This document shows, piece after piece, positions 32,235 through 39,512 of a stretch of 41,192 bases of DNA; the first letter of the stretch is position 1; the number at the start of each line of letters is the position of its first letter. Below the pieces are notes generated by a model that searched no databases, was not told where the DNA came from, and worked only from the letters and a program-made list of their open reading frames with translations. This DNA is from Allorhizocola rhizosphaerae (GTDB taxonomy: Bacteria > Actinomycetota > Actinomycetes > Mycobacteriales > Micromonosporaceae). The DNA is taken from NCBI RefSeq assembly GCF_003426775.1, contig NZ_QJUG01000060.1, forward strand, positions 1 to 41,192, written 5' to 3'. The translations under genes were made by a program, and so were the position numbers.

Positions 32235-32975
32235 GTGAAGCAACTCGCCGGAAAGGCGGCGCTCGTGACGGGCGGCAGCCGGGGCATCGGTGCGGCCATC
32301 GCCAAGCGACTGGCTCAGGAGGGCGCCGACGTCGCGATCACCTATCTCCAGTCCGTGGAGAAGGCCAACGACGTCGTCATGCAAATCAAGGCTGCCGGCG
32401 GCAAGGGCATGGCCATCGCCGCCGACAACGCCGACATGACAGCGGTGGCGCGTGCGGTCGACCAGTGCGCCCAAGAGTTTGGCCGCCTCGACATCCTCGT
32501 CAACAACGCCGGCATCTTCCCGTTCGGCCCGGTGGAGCAGGTGACGCTCGATGAGCTGGAGCGCACCCTCGCGGTGCACACCAAGGCGACCTTCGTCGCC
32601 ACGCAGGCGGCCGTGCAGCACATGGCCGACGGTGGCCGGGTGATCAACATCGGCAGCAGCCTCGCCGAGCGCGTGCCCTATGCCGGTGTCGCCCTCTATT
32701 CGATGAGCAAGTCGGCGCTGATCGGCTTCACCAAGGGCCTCGCCCGCGACCTCGGGCCACGCGGCATCACGGCCAACGTCGTGCACCCCGGTTCCACCGA
32801 CACCGATATGAATCCGGCCAACGGCGAGGCGGCGGCAGACGAACTCCCGTTCATCGCGCTCGGTCGCTATGCGATGCCCGAGGACGTCGCGGCCATGGTG
32901 GCACACCTGGCCGGCCCGGGCGGACGCAACATCACCGGCACCTCGATCGCCGTGGACGGCGGGGTTACGGCCTGA
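32235..32975 (+). CDS. Short-chain dehydrogenase/reductase
   Basis: 246 residues from a GTG with GGGGGAG a few bases upstream. Classical SDR motifs are all present: TGGSRGIG (cofactor), a DNAD-like acidic position, NNAG, the catalytic Ser in NIGSS, Y-SMS-K (YxxxK), and [10 protein letters not shown] after the active site. An R near TYLQSVEKA and the GGS turn point to NADPH. It resembles 3-oxoacyl-ACP reductase-like enzymes, but the true substrate is unknown. It is the first gene of the TetR-controlled unit and is followed by an SMR transporter. Confidence 0.93.
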   Translation: MKQLAGKAALVTGGSRGIGAAIAKRLAQEGADVAITYLQSVEKANDVVMQIKAAGGKGMAIAADNADMTAVARAVDQCAQEFGRLDILVNNAGIFPFGPVEQVTLDELERTLAVHTKATFVATQAAVQHMADGGRVINIGSSLAERVPYAGVALYSMSKSALIGFTKGLARDLGPRGITANVVHPGSTDTDMNPANGEAAADELPFIALGRYAMPEDVAAMVAHLAGPGGRNITGTSIAVDGGVTA

Positions 32976-33103
32976 CCGGCCGTGGTGGAGAGCTGGGCGA
33001 GGAGCTGGCAATGCAATCCATCGGCACCGGGCCCCCACCACCCCGCCAACGGGGTGAGCCGGGTGAGGGCGATCCGGAAAAGACAAGAGCGAGGGCGAAG
33101 ACC

Positions 33104-33427
33104 GTGACTGTAGCGTGGTTGATTCTGATCACCGCTGGGCTGCTCGAAATCGTGTGGGCGATCTCGTTGAAGAACGCCGACGGCTTCACCCGGCTATGGC
33201 CGAGCATCATCGGCATCACCACCGCGTGGATCAGCTTCGCCCTGCTCTCGTTCGCGCTGAAGAGCCTGCCGGTCGGCACCGCCTACGCGGTGTGGGTCGG
33301 CATCGGCGCGGTCGGCGTTGCCACCGTGGGAATCCTGCTTCTGGGCGAGGAAGTGTCCGCACTCAGACTGTCCTTCCTCGCAATGATCACCATCGGCATC
33401 GTGGGGCTTCGCCTGATCGAACATTGA
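33104..33427 (+). CDS. Small multidrug resistance protein, Gdx/SugE-like
   Basis: 107 residues from the GTG at 33104 with GAGGG upstream; longer readings add a hydrophilic non-membrane start. Four spans are visible, with the membrane glutamate in [26 protein letters not shown] and the [25 protein letters not shown] loop-span pattern. The WAISLK-x3-GFTR and [10 protein letters not shown] texture fits the guanidinium exporter (Gdx/SugE) branch better than EmrE. No guanidine riboswitch precedes it; expression probably comes from the TetR-controlled promoter, which suggests another inducer or a broader substrate. Confidence 0.9.
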   Translation: MTVAWLILITAGLLEIVWAISLKNADGFTRLWPSIIGITTAWISFALLSFALKSLPVGTAYAVWVGIGAVGVATVGILLLGEEVSALRLSFLAMITIGIVGLRLIEH

Positions 33428-33543
33428 CGCATGAGTGCGCGCCTTGCAGATGGCGCGAATACGGGATGCCCGCGCATGGGCCTCTGCCCAGACTGGTTGC
33501 GTTCTTAACCCCTTGTCCCGCAACCACGGAGGGTCCATTCCGG

Positions 33544-33645
33544 ATGAGCCGGTTGTCCCGTAGAACCTTCCTCACTGGCGGCGTTGCGATCGTCGCGCCC
33601 GCGGCGCGGCCGGGCGCGGCCGTGAGCCTCTCCACGCCGCGGTGA
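33544..33645 (+). pseudogene. Isolated Tat signal peptide, remnant of an exported protein gene
   Basis: A GGAGGG ribosome binding site precedes an ATG that opens SRLSRRTFLTGGVAIVAPAA, a canonical twin-arginine signal with SRRTFL and a hydrophobic core. The frame stops after 33 residues. The lost body cannot be identified. A genuine 33-residue product is less likely. Confidence 0.55.
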
Positions 33646-33734
33646 CCAGCAGGACGCATGCTAAATGAGAGCCACACCAACACTTTCCGGTGGGCAGCCG
33701 AGTTGAGCACATGAGGTTGCCCGAGACAATGGCG

Positions 33735-33763
33735 TTGCGCCCACGTGGCGACGCCGATATTTT
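33735..33763 (+). promoter_or_regulatory. Promoter of the truncated GNAT gene, probably leaderless
   Basis: TTGCGC at 33735-33740 and TATTTT at 33758-33763 are separated by 17 bp. The GTG start at 33770 is 7 nt beyond the -10, where transcription would begin, and no ribosome binding site is present. This fits a leaderless mRNA. Confidence 0.6.
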
Positions 33764-33769
33764 GCCGGC

Positions 33770-34155
33770 GTGGAGATCGTGACTCGTACCGATCGGCCTG
33801 AGCTGCACGAGGCGGCGGCCGTCGTGTTCCGAGAACGCTGGCCGGAGTTCATTTTCCACGACGATGTGCCGAAAAGATACATGGGCCGGGTCGAGGAGTA
33901 CTTCGCACGATACGACATCATGGTGCTCGACGAGGGCGCTGTCGTCGCCGGCGGATGGGCAGTGCCGATGGCTTGGGATGGCACCATCGACGACCTGCCG
34001 TCCGGCTACGACGACACGTTGATCCGTGCGGTGGAAGGCCGAGAAGCAGGCATCGAGCCCACAAGCCTGAGCTTCATGGCGGTCGCCGTGGGCTCATCGC
34101 GTGACAAGCGCGGCATGGCCGGTGTCGTGCTTAAGGAGTTGGAGCGGCGAGCGCA
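33770..34155 (+). pseudogene. GNAT-like acetyltransferase gene truncated by an IS110 fragment
   Basis: The reading from GTG 33770 gives about 128 residues that look like a GNAT fold (EIVTRTDRPELHEAAAVVFRERWPEF pattern, VLDEGAVVAGGWAVP strand, LSFMAVAVGSSRDKRGMAGVVLKELE with the pantetheine-loop-like R/G segment). At about 34150-34160 the DNA becomes the reverse complement of an IS110 transposase gene; the frame remains open to 34363 but those residues are antisense noise. The acetyltransferase C-terminus is missing. Confidence 0.7.
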
Positions 34156-34159
34156 CAAG

Positions 34160-34516
34160 CTCGGTGATGAGCTCGCAGGCCAGCTGGCGTCGGGTACGTC
34201 CGGCGATGTCACGCGGTCGTACCGTGGTCGGCAAGGCACGTGCTTGTGGTGCGGACAGAAACTTTTTGGCGCTGCCGGGTACCAGCTCCAGAAGCAGGCC
34301 GTGCAGGCGGTTGATCAGCTCGGTGCGGGTCCGGCCCAAGGTGCTGCGGCGATCGACCAGTAGCCGCAACGCCATCGCGGTGTCGTCTGCGACGACCTGC
34401 CGTAATCCTTTGGTGCGTAACGCAGCCACCGCGGTCAAGTGGGCATCGACGGGGTTGGTCTTGCGGCCCCGGCCGGTGGCGAACACCCGTGCCCGCGCCG
34501 ACAGTTTCGAGGGCAA
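34160..34516 (-). mobile_element. IS110-family transposase fragment
   Basis: The minus strand encodes PSKLSARARVFATGRGRKTNPVDAH, VAALRTKGLRQVVADDTAMALRLLVDRR, LGRTRTELINRLHGLLLEL, GSAKKFLSAPQARAL, and VRPRDIAGRTRRQLA in sequence. This is the middle of an IS110 (DEDD) transposase around the GRKTDxxDA motif. Both ends are missing: a stop lies just upstream of the first matching codon, and the C-terminal serine domain is absent. It interrupts the GNAT-like gene. Confidence 0.88.
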
Positions 34517-34648
34517 TCCACCACGGTTTCACCGTCGGCTGTAGGTTCCGCCGTTCGCGTGTCAACGCTAACGCTGTGACCAGGGCATCCGCGTTTGTTG
34601 GTCGCTGATTTGGGCAGGGCCGCCCGCAGGTGTCTAGCAATCCAAGGT

Positions 34649-35431
34649 TTAGGGCCTGGGCTTGCGGGCCAGCCATAGGCTGGTGGTAATCCGGTGTTCG
34701 AGCACGCCGCCATGCCTGTCGATGAGGTCGGCGAGGGCGTTGTGCAGCGGCACCCGCTTGTCCTCGGGCAGCATGCGATGCCCCGAGAAAGTTGACAACA
34801 GTGTGAGATAGCGCTGCGTGTCGAAGTGCACGATGGTTTCCAGATGCTGCGTCTCGACATCGGCGAACAGCCCGGACTCGGCGATCTCGTCGTGGTGGAA
34901 CGACCTGGCGCGATCGAGTCTCTTGTCCGGCGGGTCGGCAATCTCGGGGGCGATCTCGTCGTAGATCGCGTCCATCTCGTCGAGGAACGGGCCTTCGGCG
35001 AAGCCGTAGTGGTGGCCGAAGATGGCGAGTGCTCCTGCAGGGGCGAGCGCGTCATAGGCGAGCTGGTTGCGTCTGGTCGGGTCGACCCAGTGCCAGGCCT
35101 GTGCGCTGGCCAGCAGCTCGACCCCGCCAGGTGGCGGGGTCCAATTCTCGAACGAGCCGAGGAACACCTCCACGAGATCGTCGCCTGCGAAGCGTCTGCG
35201 CAGCACTGCCGCCATAGCCGGATCGGGCTCGACACAGGTCAGCGGGGCGGCAAAGGTGCGCAGCACCGCGGTGCCCTTGCCGGTGCCGGCGCCGGATTCC
35301 ACGATACGAGCTGGTGTGTGGCCGAGATATGCGGCTACCCGCCTGGCGATCTCCACCGGATAGCCGGGCCGCACCTCGTCGTAGGCGTCCGCCACCTCAC
35401 CGAAAACTCGTCGCTGCTGCCGCGTTGTCAT
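34649..35431 (-). CDS. SAM-dependent methyltransferase
   Basis: 260 residues from the ATG at 35431 (a GTG one codon earlier is also possible). A class I Rossmann methyltransferase is shown by FGEVADAYDEVRPGYP at the start, motif I RIVESGAGTGKGT, the acidic post-I LTCVEPDPAM, and the AQAWHWVDP segment seen in the methyltransferase type 11/UbiE-like group, then LAIFGHHY. Substrate unknown. It is one of the few intact genes in the remnant-rich region and seems to be transcribed on its own. Confidence 0.9.
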   Translation of the reverse strand: MTTRQQRRVFGEVADAYDEVRPGYPVEIARRVAAYLGHTPARIVESGAGTGKGTAVLRTFAAPLTCVEPDPAMAAVLRRRFAGDDLVEVFLGSFENWTPPPGGVELLASAQAWHWVDPTRRNQLAYDALAPAGALAIFGHHYGFAEGPFLDEMDAIYDEIAPEIADPPDKRLDRARSFHHDEIAESGLFADVETQHLETIVHFDTQRYLTLLSTFSGHRMLPEDKRVPLHNALADLIDRHGGVLEHRITTSLWLARKPRP

Positions 35432-35589
35432 CACGGCACCCTATCGAGCCAGGGGCGGTGTGTGCCTGCCGATATGGCTGAGAGAAATCGCCCATGCCGC
35501 TGGATCAGAATCCGCGCTCAGGAGGTCAGTTGCTACGCCGTCCGCGGAAAACGGCCAATTGCTACTCCATTGATACGCCGTTTGAGAAC

Positions 35590-35790
35590 TCAGTGAGTTC
35601 GGGTGTGGGCGAGTCGTTTGGACATCAGCATGATCATGGCGATGTAGACCATCGCCTCGTGGGTGCCGGTAGCCGTTTCCAGTCGTGTACCAGCCGGCGG
35701 TGCGTGAACAATCTGGCCAGGGTCCGCTCCACAATCCACCTGCGCGGCTGCACAGTAAAACCTTTGACCTCGGTGCTGATTGCCCTGGCC
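35590..35790 (-). mobile_element. IS5-like DDE transposase C-terminal fragment (frameshifted)
   Basis: One minus-strand frame reads VKGFTVQPRRWIVERTLARL, FTHRRLVHDWKRLPAP; near 35665 the frame shifts and continues THEAMVYIAMIMLMSKRLA to a stop. This is the conserved C-terminus of IS5-family transposases (PRRWVVERTxxWL, RRLxRDYE, SEAMIYIAMIxLMxRRL), with E in WIVERT as the catalytic glutamate. It is joined in frame to the end of the broken YciI gene, so the element or its remnant landed in that gene. Confidence 0.85.
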
Positions 35791-35814
35791 GGGATCGTTA
35801 ATGCGGGGAGGGCG

Positions 35815-36136
35815 TCTCCGAGGAAGCCGTGGCACGGGTGAACCTCACAGCGCGTCATCCCGGCTCGCACGTAGGGTCTCCGGCCATGATCTCCGCGGCT
35901 TCCTCGGCCGGCACGGACATGATCGCGACGCCGGCCACGGTGTCGGAGGTGACCGGGGCACAGGATCGCGATCACCCCCTCAGCGCGCAGAAACACCATG
36001 CGTCGCTGGTGTTCGAGTTCGATTGCGTCCGCGCCGTCCATGGTCCGCGCCGGCCCTGACTGAAGGAGCGCCAGTCTGTAGGGCTTGCGGTCGCGGCCAG
36101 AGCCCGAATCTGTTCGTCAGTCACGATCGTGCTCAT
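35815..36136 (-). pseudogene. YciI-related protein gene broken by several frameshifts
   Basis: From ATG 36136, four frame segments join into one YciI-like protein: MSTIVTDEQIRALAATAS; YRLALLQSGPARTMDGADA, IELEHQRRMVFLRAEGVIAIL; VTSDTVAGVAIMSVPAEEAA, EIMAGDP; YVRAGMTRCEVHPCHGFLGD. YCII-domain landmarks (L-x-H-x-x-x-M/R early, AGVAIMSV strand, D-P-x-V-x-AG, EVHP) are in order. The start lies 10 nt after the VOC gene stop, so it was the second gene of that operon. Its end is fused to the IS5-like fragment. Confidence 0.82.
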
Positions 36137-36145
36137 GAGGTCTCC

Positions 36146-36589
36146 CTACTTGTCGATGCGCTCGGCCAACGAGACGATGATTCCTTCGGGCCCGCGGACG
36201 TAGGCCATCCGCCACACCCCCTCGTATTCGCCGATGCCTCCCACCAGGCCGTAGCCGTCGGCTGCGGCCTGGTCTACCGCGGCGTGGAGGTCGTGCACCT
36301 CGAAGGCGACGTTGCGCAGGCCCAGCTCGTTGGCCGGCGCGGCAGGCGAACCCGGGAGGTGGTCCGGCCGCGTGAAGCTCGAGAGCTCCAGCGTCGTACC
36401 TCCGCCGGGCGGTCGCAGCATGACGATCTCGGTGCGGGCGTCGGTCATGCCGATCACCGTGTCCAGGAACTCGCCTTCGACGGCCATCTTCCGATCGGCC
36501 TCCAAACCGAGGCTGACGAAGAATGCCGTCACGGCGTCAAGGTCGGCGACGGTGATGCCGACGTGGTCGAAGCGCCTGATGAATGTCAT
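36146..36589 (-). CDS. VOC-family (glyoxalase/bleomycin-resistance fold) protein
   Basis: 147 residues from the ATG at 36589. Paired beta-alpha-beta-beta-beta modules are evident: RFDHVGITVADLDAVTAFFVSLGLE, then LRNVAFEVHDLHAAVDQAAADGYGLV, and RMAYVRGPEGIIVSLAE. Metal-ligand candidates are H9 and the final E in SLAE, with a Glu in TLELSSF. This fits small-molecule dioxygenase, isomerase or binding proteins; the substrate is unknown. It is divergent from the HxlR regulator across a palindromic operator and once formed an operon with the broken YciI gene. Confidence 0.92.
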   Translation of the reverse strand: MTFIRRFDHVGITVADLDAVTAFFVSLGLEADRKMAVEGEFLDTVIGMTDARTEIVMLRPPGGGTTLELSSFTRPDHLPGSPAAPANELGLRNVAFEVHDLHAAVDQAAADGYGLVGGIGEYEGVWRMAYVRGPEGIIVSLAERIDK

Positions 36590-36626
36590 CGGATCCCTTT
36601 CGAGGTTTCTTTAAGAGACTCTGAGG

Positions 36627-36671
36627 AAAGTACCACTCTAGGTTCCCTAAGGGAACCCCACTTGCTAGATT
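36627..36671. promoter_or_regulatory. Divergent VOC/hxlR promoters sharing one palindromic operator
   Basis: GGTTCCCT-A-AGGGAACC (36641-36657) is a perfect 17-bp palindrome. For hxlR, TTCCCT (36643-36648) and TAGATT (36666-36671) are 17 bp apart, and the ATG at 36678 is 7 nt beyond the -10, so the transcript is probably leaderless. For the VOC gene on the minus strand, TTCCCT (36655-36650) and TACTTT (36632-36627) are also 17 bp apart. The palindrome therefore covers both -35 elements. A weaker copy (GGTTTCTTTAAGAGACT) lies at 36604-36620. Confidence 0.78.
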
Positions 36672-36677
36672 GCTGCC

Positions 36678-37127
36678 ATGCAGCGAACGCGGTTCGGGGA
36701 GATGGCGTGTTCCATCGCGCGTACCTTGGACGTGATCGGCGAGCCCTGGTCACCGCTGATCCTGCGCGACGTGTGGGCCGGGGTGAGCCGCTTCGACCAT
36801 ATCCAGGCCGACCTCGGGATTTCCCGCAAGGTACTCACCGAACGGCTCAACCACCTGGTCGAACAGGGTGTGCTCCAGCGGCTGCCCTACGACGCCCGCC
36901 CCCGCTACGAGTACCACCTCACCGCCAAGGGCGCCGACCTCGTCGAGATGCTCATGGTGATGGCGCGGTGGGGTGACCGCTGGCTCGCTGGCGAGGCTGG
37001 GCCTCCGGTCCTGTACCGCCACCATACGTGCGGGCAGATCGGCCACGTCGACCCGCGCTGCAGTCATTGCGGAGAGCCGATGCACGCCGACGACGTCGAC
37101 CTCCTCCCGGGCCCGGGGTCGGCCTGA
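36678..37127 (+). CDS. HxlR-family regulator with C-terminal cysteine cluster
   Basis: 149 residues. The HxlR winged helix occupies residues 8-95: CSIARTLDVIGEPWSPLILRDV, GVSRFDHIQADLGISRKVLTERL, LVEQGVLQRLPYDARPRYEYHLTAKG. The tail has C-x9-C-x2-C (CGQIGHVDPRCSHC) with neighbouring histidines (RHHTC), which could form a zinc-ribbon-like site. HxlR proteins often respond to reactive electrophiles through a conserved N-terminal cysteine; Cys at residue 11 fits. It likely represses itself and the divergent VOC gene, whose fold suits electrophile detoxification. Confidence 0.92.
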   Translation: MQRTRFGEMACSIARTLDVIGEPWSPLILRDVWAGVSRFDHIQADLGISRKVLTERLNHLVEQGVLQRLPYDARPRYEYHLTAKGADLVEMLMVMARWGDRWLAGEAGPPVLYRHHTCGQIGHVDPRCSHCGEPMHADDVDLLPGPGSA

Positions 37128-37211
37128 TGACCAAGGACGTGACGCCGACCGGCCGCCGGCGACAGAGACTTCCTGTCGACTATCGAGTCGTCGCAGGCCC
37201 GTGGCCTACAG

Positions 37212-37430
37212 GTGAGCGTCTGTCCCGGTCCCATGCGGTCGGCCGACGTTTGCGCGACGCGGCCACCGAGTTCATCGAACCTGATCGGCTGCCTACGCGC
37301 GGTCTGCGAGCACGCGTTCGCACACCTGAAGACTGGCGCATCATCACCAAGCTCCGCCTGCACGCGCGTGACACAACCGCGCTCCTGCGCGCCCTGCTCG
37401 TGCTGACCAATGTTGGTTCGGGCACGGCTG
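37212..37430 (+). mobile_element. IS5-like DDE transposase C-terminal fragment (second copy, frameshifted)
   Basis: One plus-strand frame reads AVCEHAFAHLK; a shift then gives DWRIITKLRLHARDTTALLRALLVLTN. This is the C-terminus of a DDE_Tnp_4/IS5-type transposase (VEHAFARLKxWRILTKLR, ALLVLTN), with the catalytic Glu in CEHAF. Upstream DNA from the hxlR stop (37128-37211) is open in the same frame but unrecognisable. Its sequence is not close to the fragment at 35590-35790, so it comes from another element. Confidence 0.8.
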
Positions 37431-37477
37431 AAACACTCAAGGATGTTTTCAGCTTCCGGCCTACGTCACGTAAGGCC

Positions 37478-37690
37478 GTGCCTACTTCAGACGCAAGCCG
37501 GCGGCCGGCAAGACAGCGATGGAAACGATGCGCTGCCTGAAACACCGCCTGTCCGATGTGGTCCATCAGAAGATGCTCGCCGATGCCAGCAAGGCGGACC
37601 CCCGGGAGGGCACACGGGGCAACACTCATATTCAGCGCGGCCGACTTAACCATGACAGCCGACTCTTCGGACAAGCCACTACAACGAAAT
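37478..37690 (+). mobile_element. IS110-family transposase C-terminal fragment
   Basis: The plus strand reads YFRRKPAAGKTAMETMRCL, KHRLSDVVHQKMLADA, then after a shift GHTGQHSYSARP, and after another DLTMTADSSDKPL. This order (K-R-x-x-GK-x-x-x-EA-x-R-x-LKR-x-LSDVVY, GG-x-x-G, SSDKPL) is the C-terminal end of IS110 transposases. It is the part missing from the fragment at 34160-34516, but on the opposite strand, so the two are either separate insertions or rearranged pieces. Confidence 0.82.
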
Positions 37691-37923
37691 AGCCCGCCTC
37701 GCCGTCGCCCCAACGGACCGGACAGCGCTGCTCAACGTCGTCCCGCCCATCACGGGATGCCAGTGTTTCCCGATCAACCGCGAAGATAGCCAGCCTTCGC
37801 ACGCAACGAATCCACTGGCCCGCTCGTGCAGTCCAAGGTGGACGTATACCGGCTGGAGTGCGAACCGGCCTAACGCTTCCTCATCAAGGCCACCACCAAG
37901 GCGACGACGCCCGCAACAAACAC
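37691..37923. other. Unassigned stretch left of the IS21 element
   Basis: No gene is supported. One plus-strand frame (ending near 37882) has coding-like text such as LVQSKVDVYRLECEPA but no known family. This flank should hold the missing part of the IS256 transposase gene if the IS21 insertion were simple; it does not. Confidence 0.4.
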
Positions 37924-37978
37924 TGATAGGGCTCTGGAATCGTCCTCAGAGTTGCTCGCTGAAATTCCCCACTTTGGG
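37924..37978. repeat. Left terminal inverted repeat of the IS21 element
   Basis: Pairs with 40996-41050 in inverted orientation. The outer 12 bases differ at two positions, the inner 12 are identical (CCCCACTTTGGG), and the middle is more diverged but includes AGTTGC in both. Such multi-block ends are typical of IS21, whose transposase binds repeated sites in each end. Confidence 0.8.
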
Positions 37979-38008
37979 CGGGTTGATTCTATCGGTGTAG
38001 TTCGGTAG

Positions 38009-38296
38009 TTATCGGAGGTCGAACGGCGTGTCGAGCCTGGCGACCTGTGGTGTGGTCAGCAGCGCGACGATGGCGACGGGTTCACCGCAGTGCGGGCAAT
38101 CGCGCAGCGTCATCGCCGGTGCGGCAGCGGATGTTTTGCGCGGGACGGGCTGGCGATCGGTGTCGTCGCGGTGCTCGCGTTTCCAGGCCGCGCTTTTGCA
38201 GACCGCGCTGCAGTAGGTGCGGCGCGAGCCCGCGGGCAGGGGTGTGTGGCAGGCGGCGCAGGTGCGAATACTGCCAACGGTTTCGTTGGTGTCCAT
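38009..38296 (-). CDS. Small cysteine-rich (zinc-binding type) passenger protein of the IS21 element
   Basis: 95 residues from the ATG at 38296, with GGAGC before it. Two cysteine motifs stand out: C-x2-C-x13-C-x3-C (CAACHTPL, YCSAVCKSAAWKREHR), which resembles the treble-clef-like YCSxxC motif of small actinobacterial proteins, and a CPHCGEP knuckle near residue 67. A basic stretch follows the first motif. It lies 20 nt after the istB stop, inside the terminal repeats, so it moves with the element. It could bind DNA or assist target choice; it could also be a captured host gene. No known function. Confidence 0.8.
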   Translation of the reverse strand: MDTNETVGSIRTCAACHTPLPAGSRRTYCSAVCKSAAWKREHRDDTDRQPVPRKTSAAAPAMTLRDCPHCGEPVAIVALLTTPQVARLDTPFDLR

Positions 38297-38316
38297 TGTG
38301 GATGCTCCGTTTCTGG

Positions 38317-39129
38317 TCAGGCGGCTGCTCGAGCGGCTGCGCGGATGGTGTCGGCGTGGCGTTGGTGGGCGCGTAGCCGGTAGGACGGGCCGTCGATGCC
38401 CACGACGGTGGCGCGGTGCAGTAGCCGGTCGAGCATGGCGGCGGCCACTGTGGCATTGCCGAAAGCCGTTGCCCAGTCGGCGATCCCGACGTTGGTGGTC
38501 AGGATCGTCGAGGACCGCAGATAGCGTTGGTTGATCACCTGGAACAGGGCGTTGGCGCCGCCTTCGGGCAACGGCAGATACCCCAGTTCGTCGATCACCA
38601 GGAGGCGGGGTCCGGCGAAGAACCGCATGATGGTGTTCCACCGTCCTTCCAGCGCGGCCTTGTGACATTTGGCGGCCAGGTCGGCGGCGGTGATGAAGTA
38701 GACACGGTGCCCGGACTCGACCGCGGCCCGCGCGAGCGCGATGGACAGCATGGTCTTGCCGACGCCGGGCGGGCCGACGAACAGAATGTTGGCGGCGTCG
38801 TCGAGGAAACGCATGGTGGCAAGGTCGCGGACGAGTTTCTCGTCGACGCCGGGTTGGGCGGCGAAGTCGAAGTCGCCCAGCGTCCACGGTTCGGGCAGGC
38901 AGGAAAACCGCATCCGGCCGGCCAGGCGGCGGGCCTCGACAGCTTCAACCTCCACTTCCAGCAGCCGTTCCAGCGCCGCGGTCAACGAGAGCCGGTCGAT
39001 TCGCGCCGCATCCAGGACCCGCGGCAAGGCCTCGGCGGCGTCATCGAGCTTCAGATAGGACAGGTGAGCGCGTAGTTGCTGGTAGCGGCGGGCTTCGCTC
39101 ATCGCCGGCGCCGTGGTCGTTGCGGTCAT
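38317..39129 (-). CDS. istB: IS21 helper ATPase IstB
   Basis: 270 residues. The AAA+ DnaC-like fold shows Walker A GPPGVGKTML, Walker B LLVIDELGYLPL, and sensor-like LTTNVGIADW. The N-terminal IstB_IS21 part (YLKLDDAAEALPRVLD, LERLLEVEVEAVEARRLAGRMR) interacts with DNA. In IS21 this protein assembles on target DNA and activates IstA. Its ATG overlaps the stop of the preceding small ORF (ATGA). All motifs are intact, so the element may be active. Confidence 0.95.
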   Translation of the reverse strand: MTATTTAPAMSEARRYQQLRAHLSYLKLDDAAEALPRVLDAARIDRLSLTAALERLLEVEVEAVEARRLAGRMRFSCLPEPWTLGDFDFAAQPGVDEKLVRDLATMRFLDDAANILFVGPPGVGKTMLSIALARAAVESGHRVYFITAADLAAKCHKAALEGRWNTIMRFFAGPRLLVIDELGYLPLPEGGANALFQVINQRYLRSSTILTTNVGIADWATAFGNATVAAAMLDRLLHRATVVGIDGPSYRLRAHQRHADTIRAAARAAA

Positions 39130-39512
39130 GCAATCTCCTTGTTAGTTGAATCGATGGTGGTGTCGGGGTGGCGGACTGGCGGGGCGATCCCGGCGGCCTC
39201 GGCGGCCTGGATGGCGTGTTGCAGCGACCAGGCGTAGAGCCCCAGCTGGTCAAGCAACACATCCGCGCCGCTGACCGGGTGCCAGCCCAGCCCGGCGCAG
39301 AAGGCCCGCAGCTGGGCGTGCACCGTGCCGCTGCGGTGGTCGCCGCGGTGACGGCGGAAGAACTCGTCGAATCGCAGCAGGACCTCGATCGCGCCGTAGA
39401 CGGTATCCGCGCTCACGGGTACCAGCGGGCCGGGTTGCCCGTCGCCGACGGCGTCGGCGCACGGGGTGAAGGTGTGCTCGGTGTCAGTGCCAGTGTCGAT
39501 GGCTGTGTTCAT
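39126..39512 (-). CDS. Conserved-looking small ORF between istA and istB
   Basis: 128 residues from an ATG that overlaps the istA stop by 4 nt; its own stop overlaps the istB start by 4 nt. The protein is acidic at the start, then helical (ADTVYGAIEVLLRFDEFFRRH, VHAQLRAFCAGLGWHP, DVLLDQLGLYAWSLQHAIQAAEAAGI in pattern). No catalytic motif is seen. Classic IS21 has only istA and istB, so this tightly coupled extra gene is likely an accessory transposition protein of an actinobacterial subgroup. I cannot name a family. Confidence 0.82.
   Translation of the reverse strand: MNTAIDTGTDTEHTFTPCADAVGDGQPGPLVPVSADTVYGAIEVLLRFDEFFRRHRGDHRSGTVHAQLRAFCAGLGWHPVSGADVLLDQLGLYAWSLQHAIQAAEAAGIAPPVRHPDTTIDSTNKEIA

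Noticed and set aside
32976-33103. Guanidine riboswitch before the SMR gene
   Set aside because: I see no conserved ACGR-type or other guanidine-aptamer pattern in the 128-nt gap, though I cannot run a covariance model.
35586-35600. GAACTC-AGT-GAGTTC as an IS terminal repeat or attachment site
   Set aside because: It lies at the end of the IS5-like fragment, but no matching second end is visible in the window.
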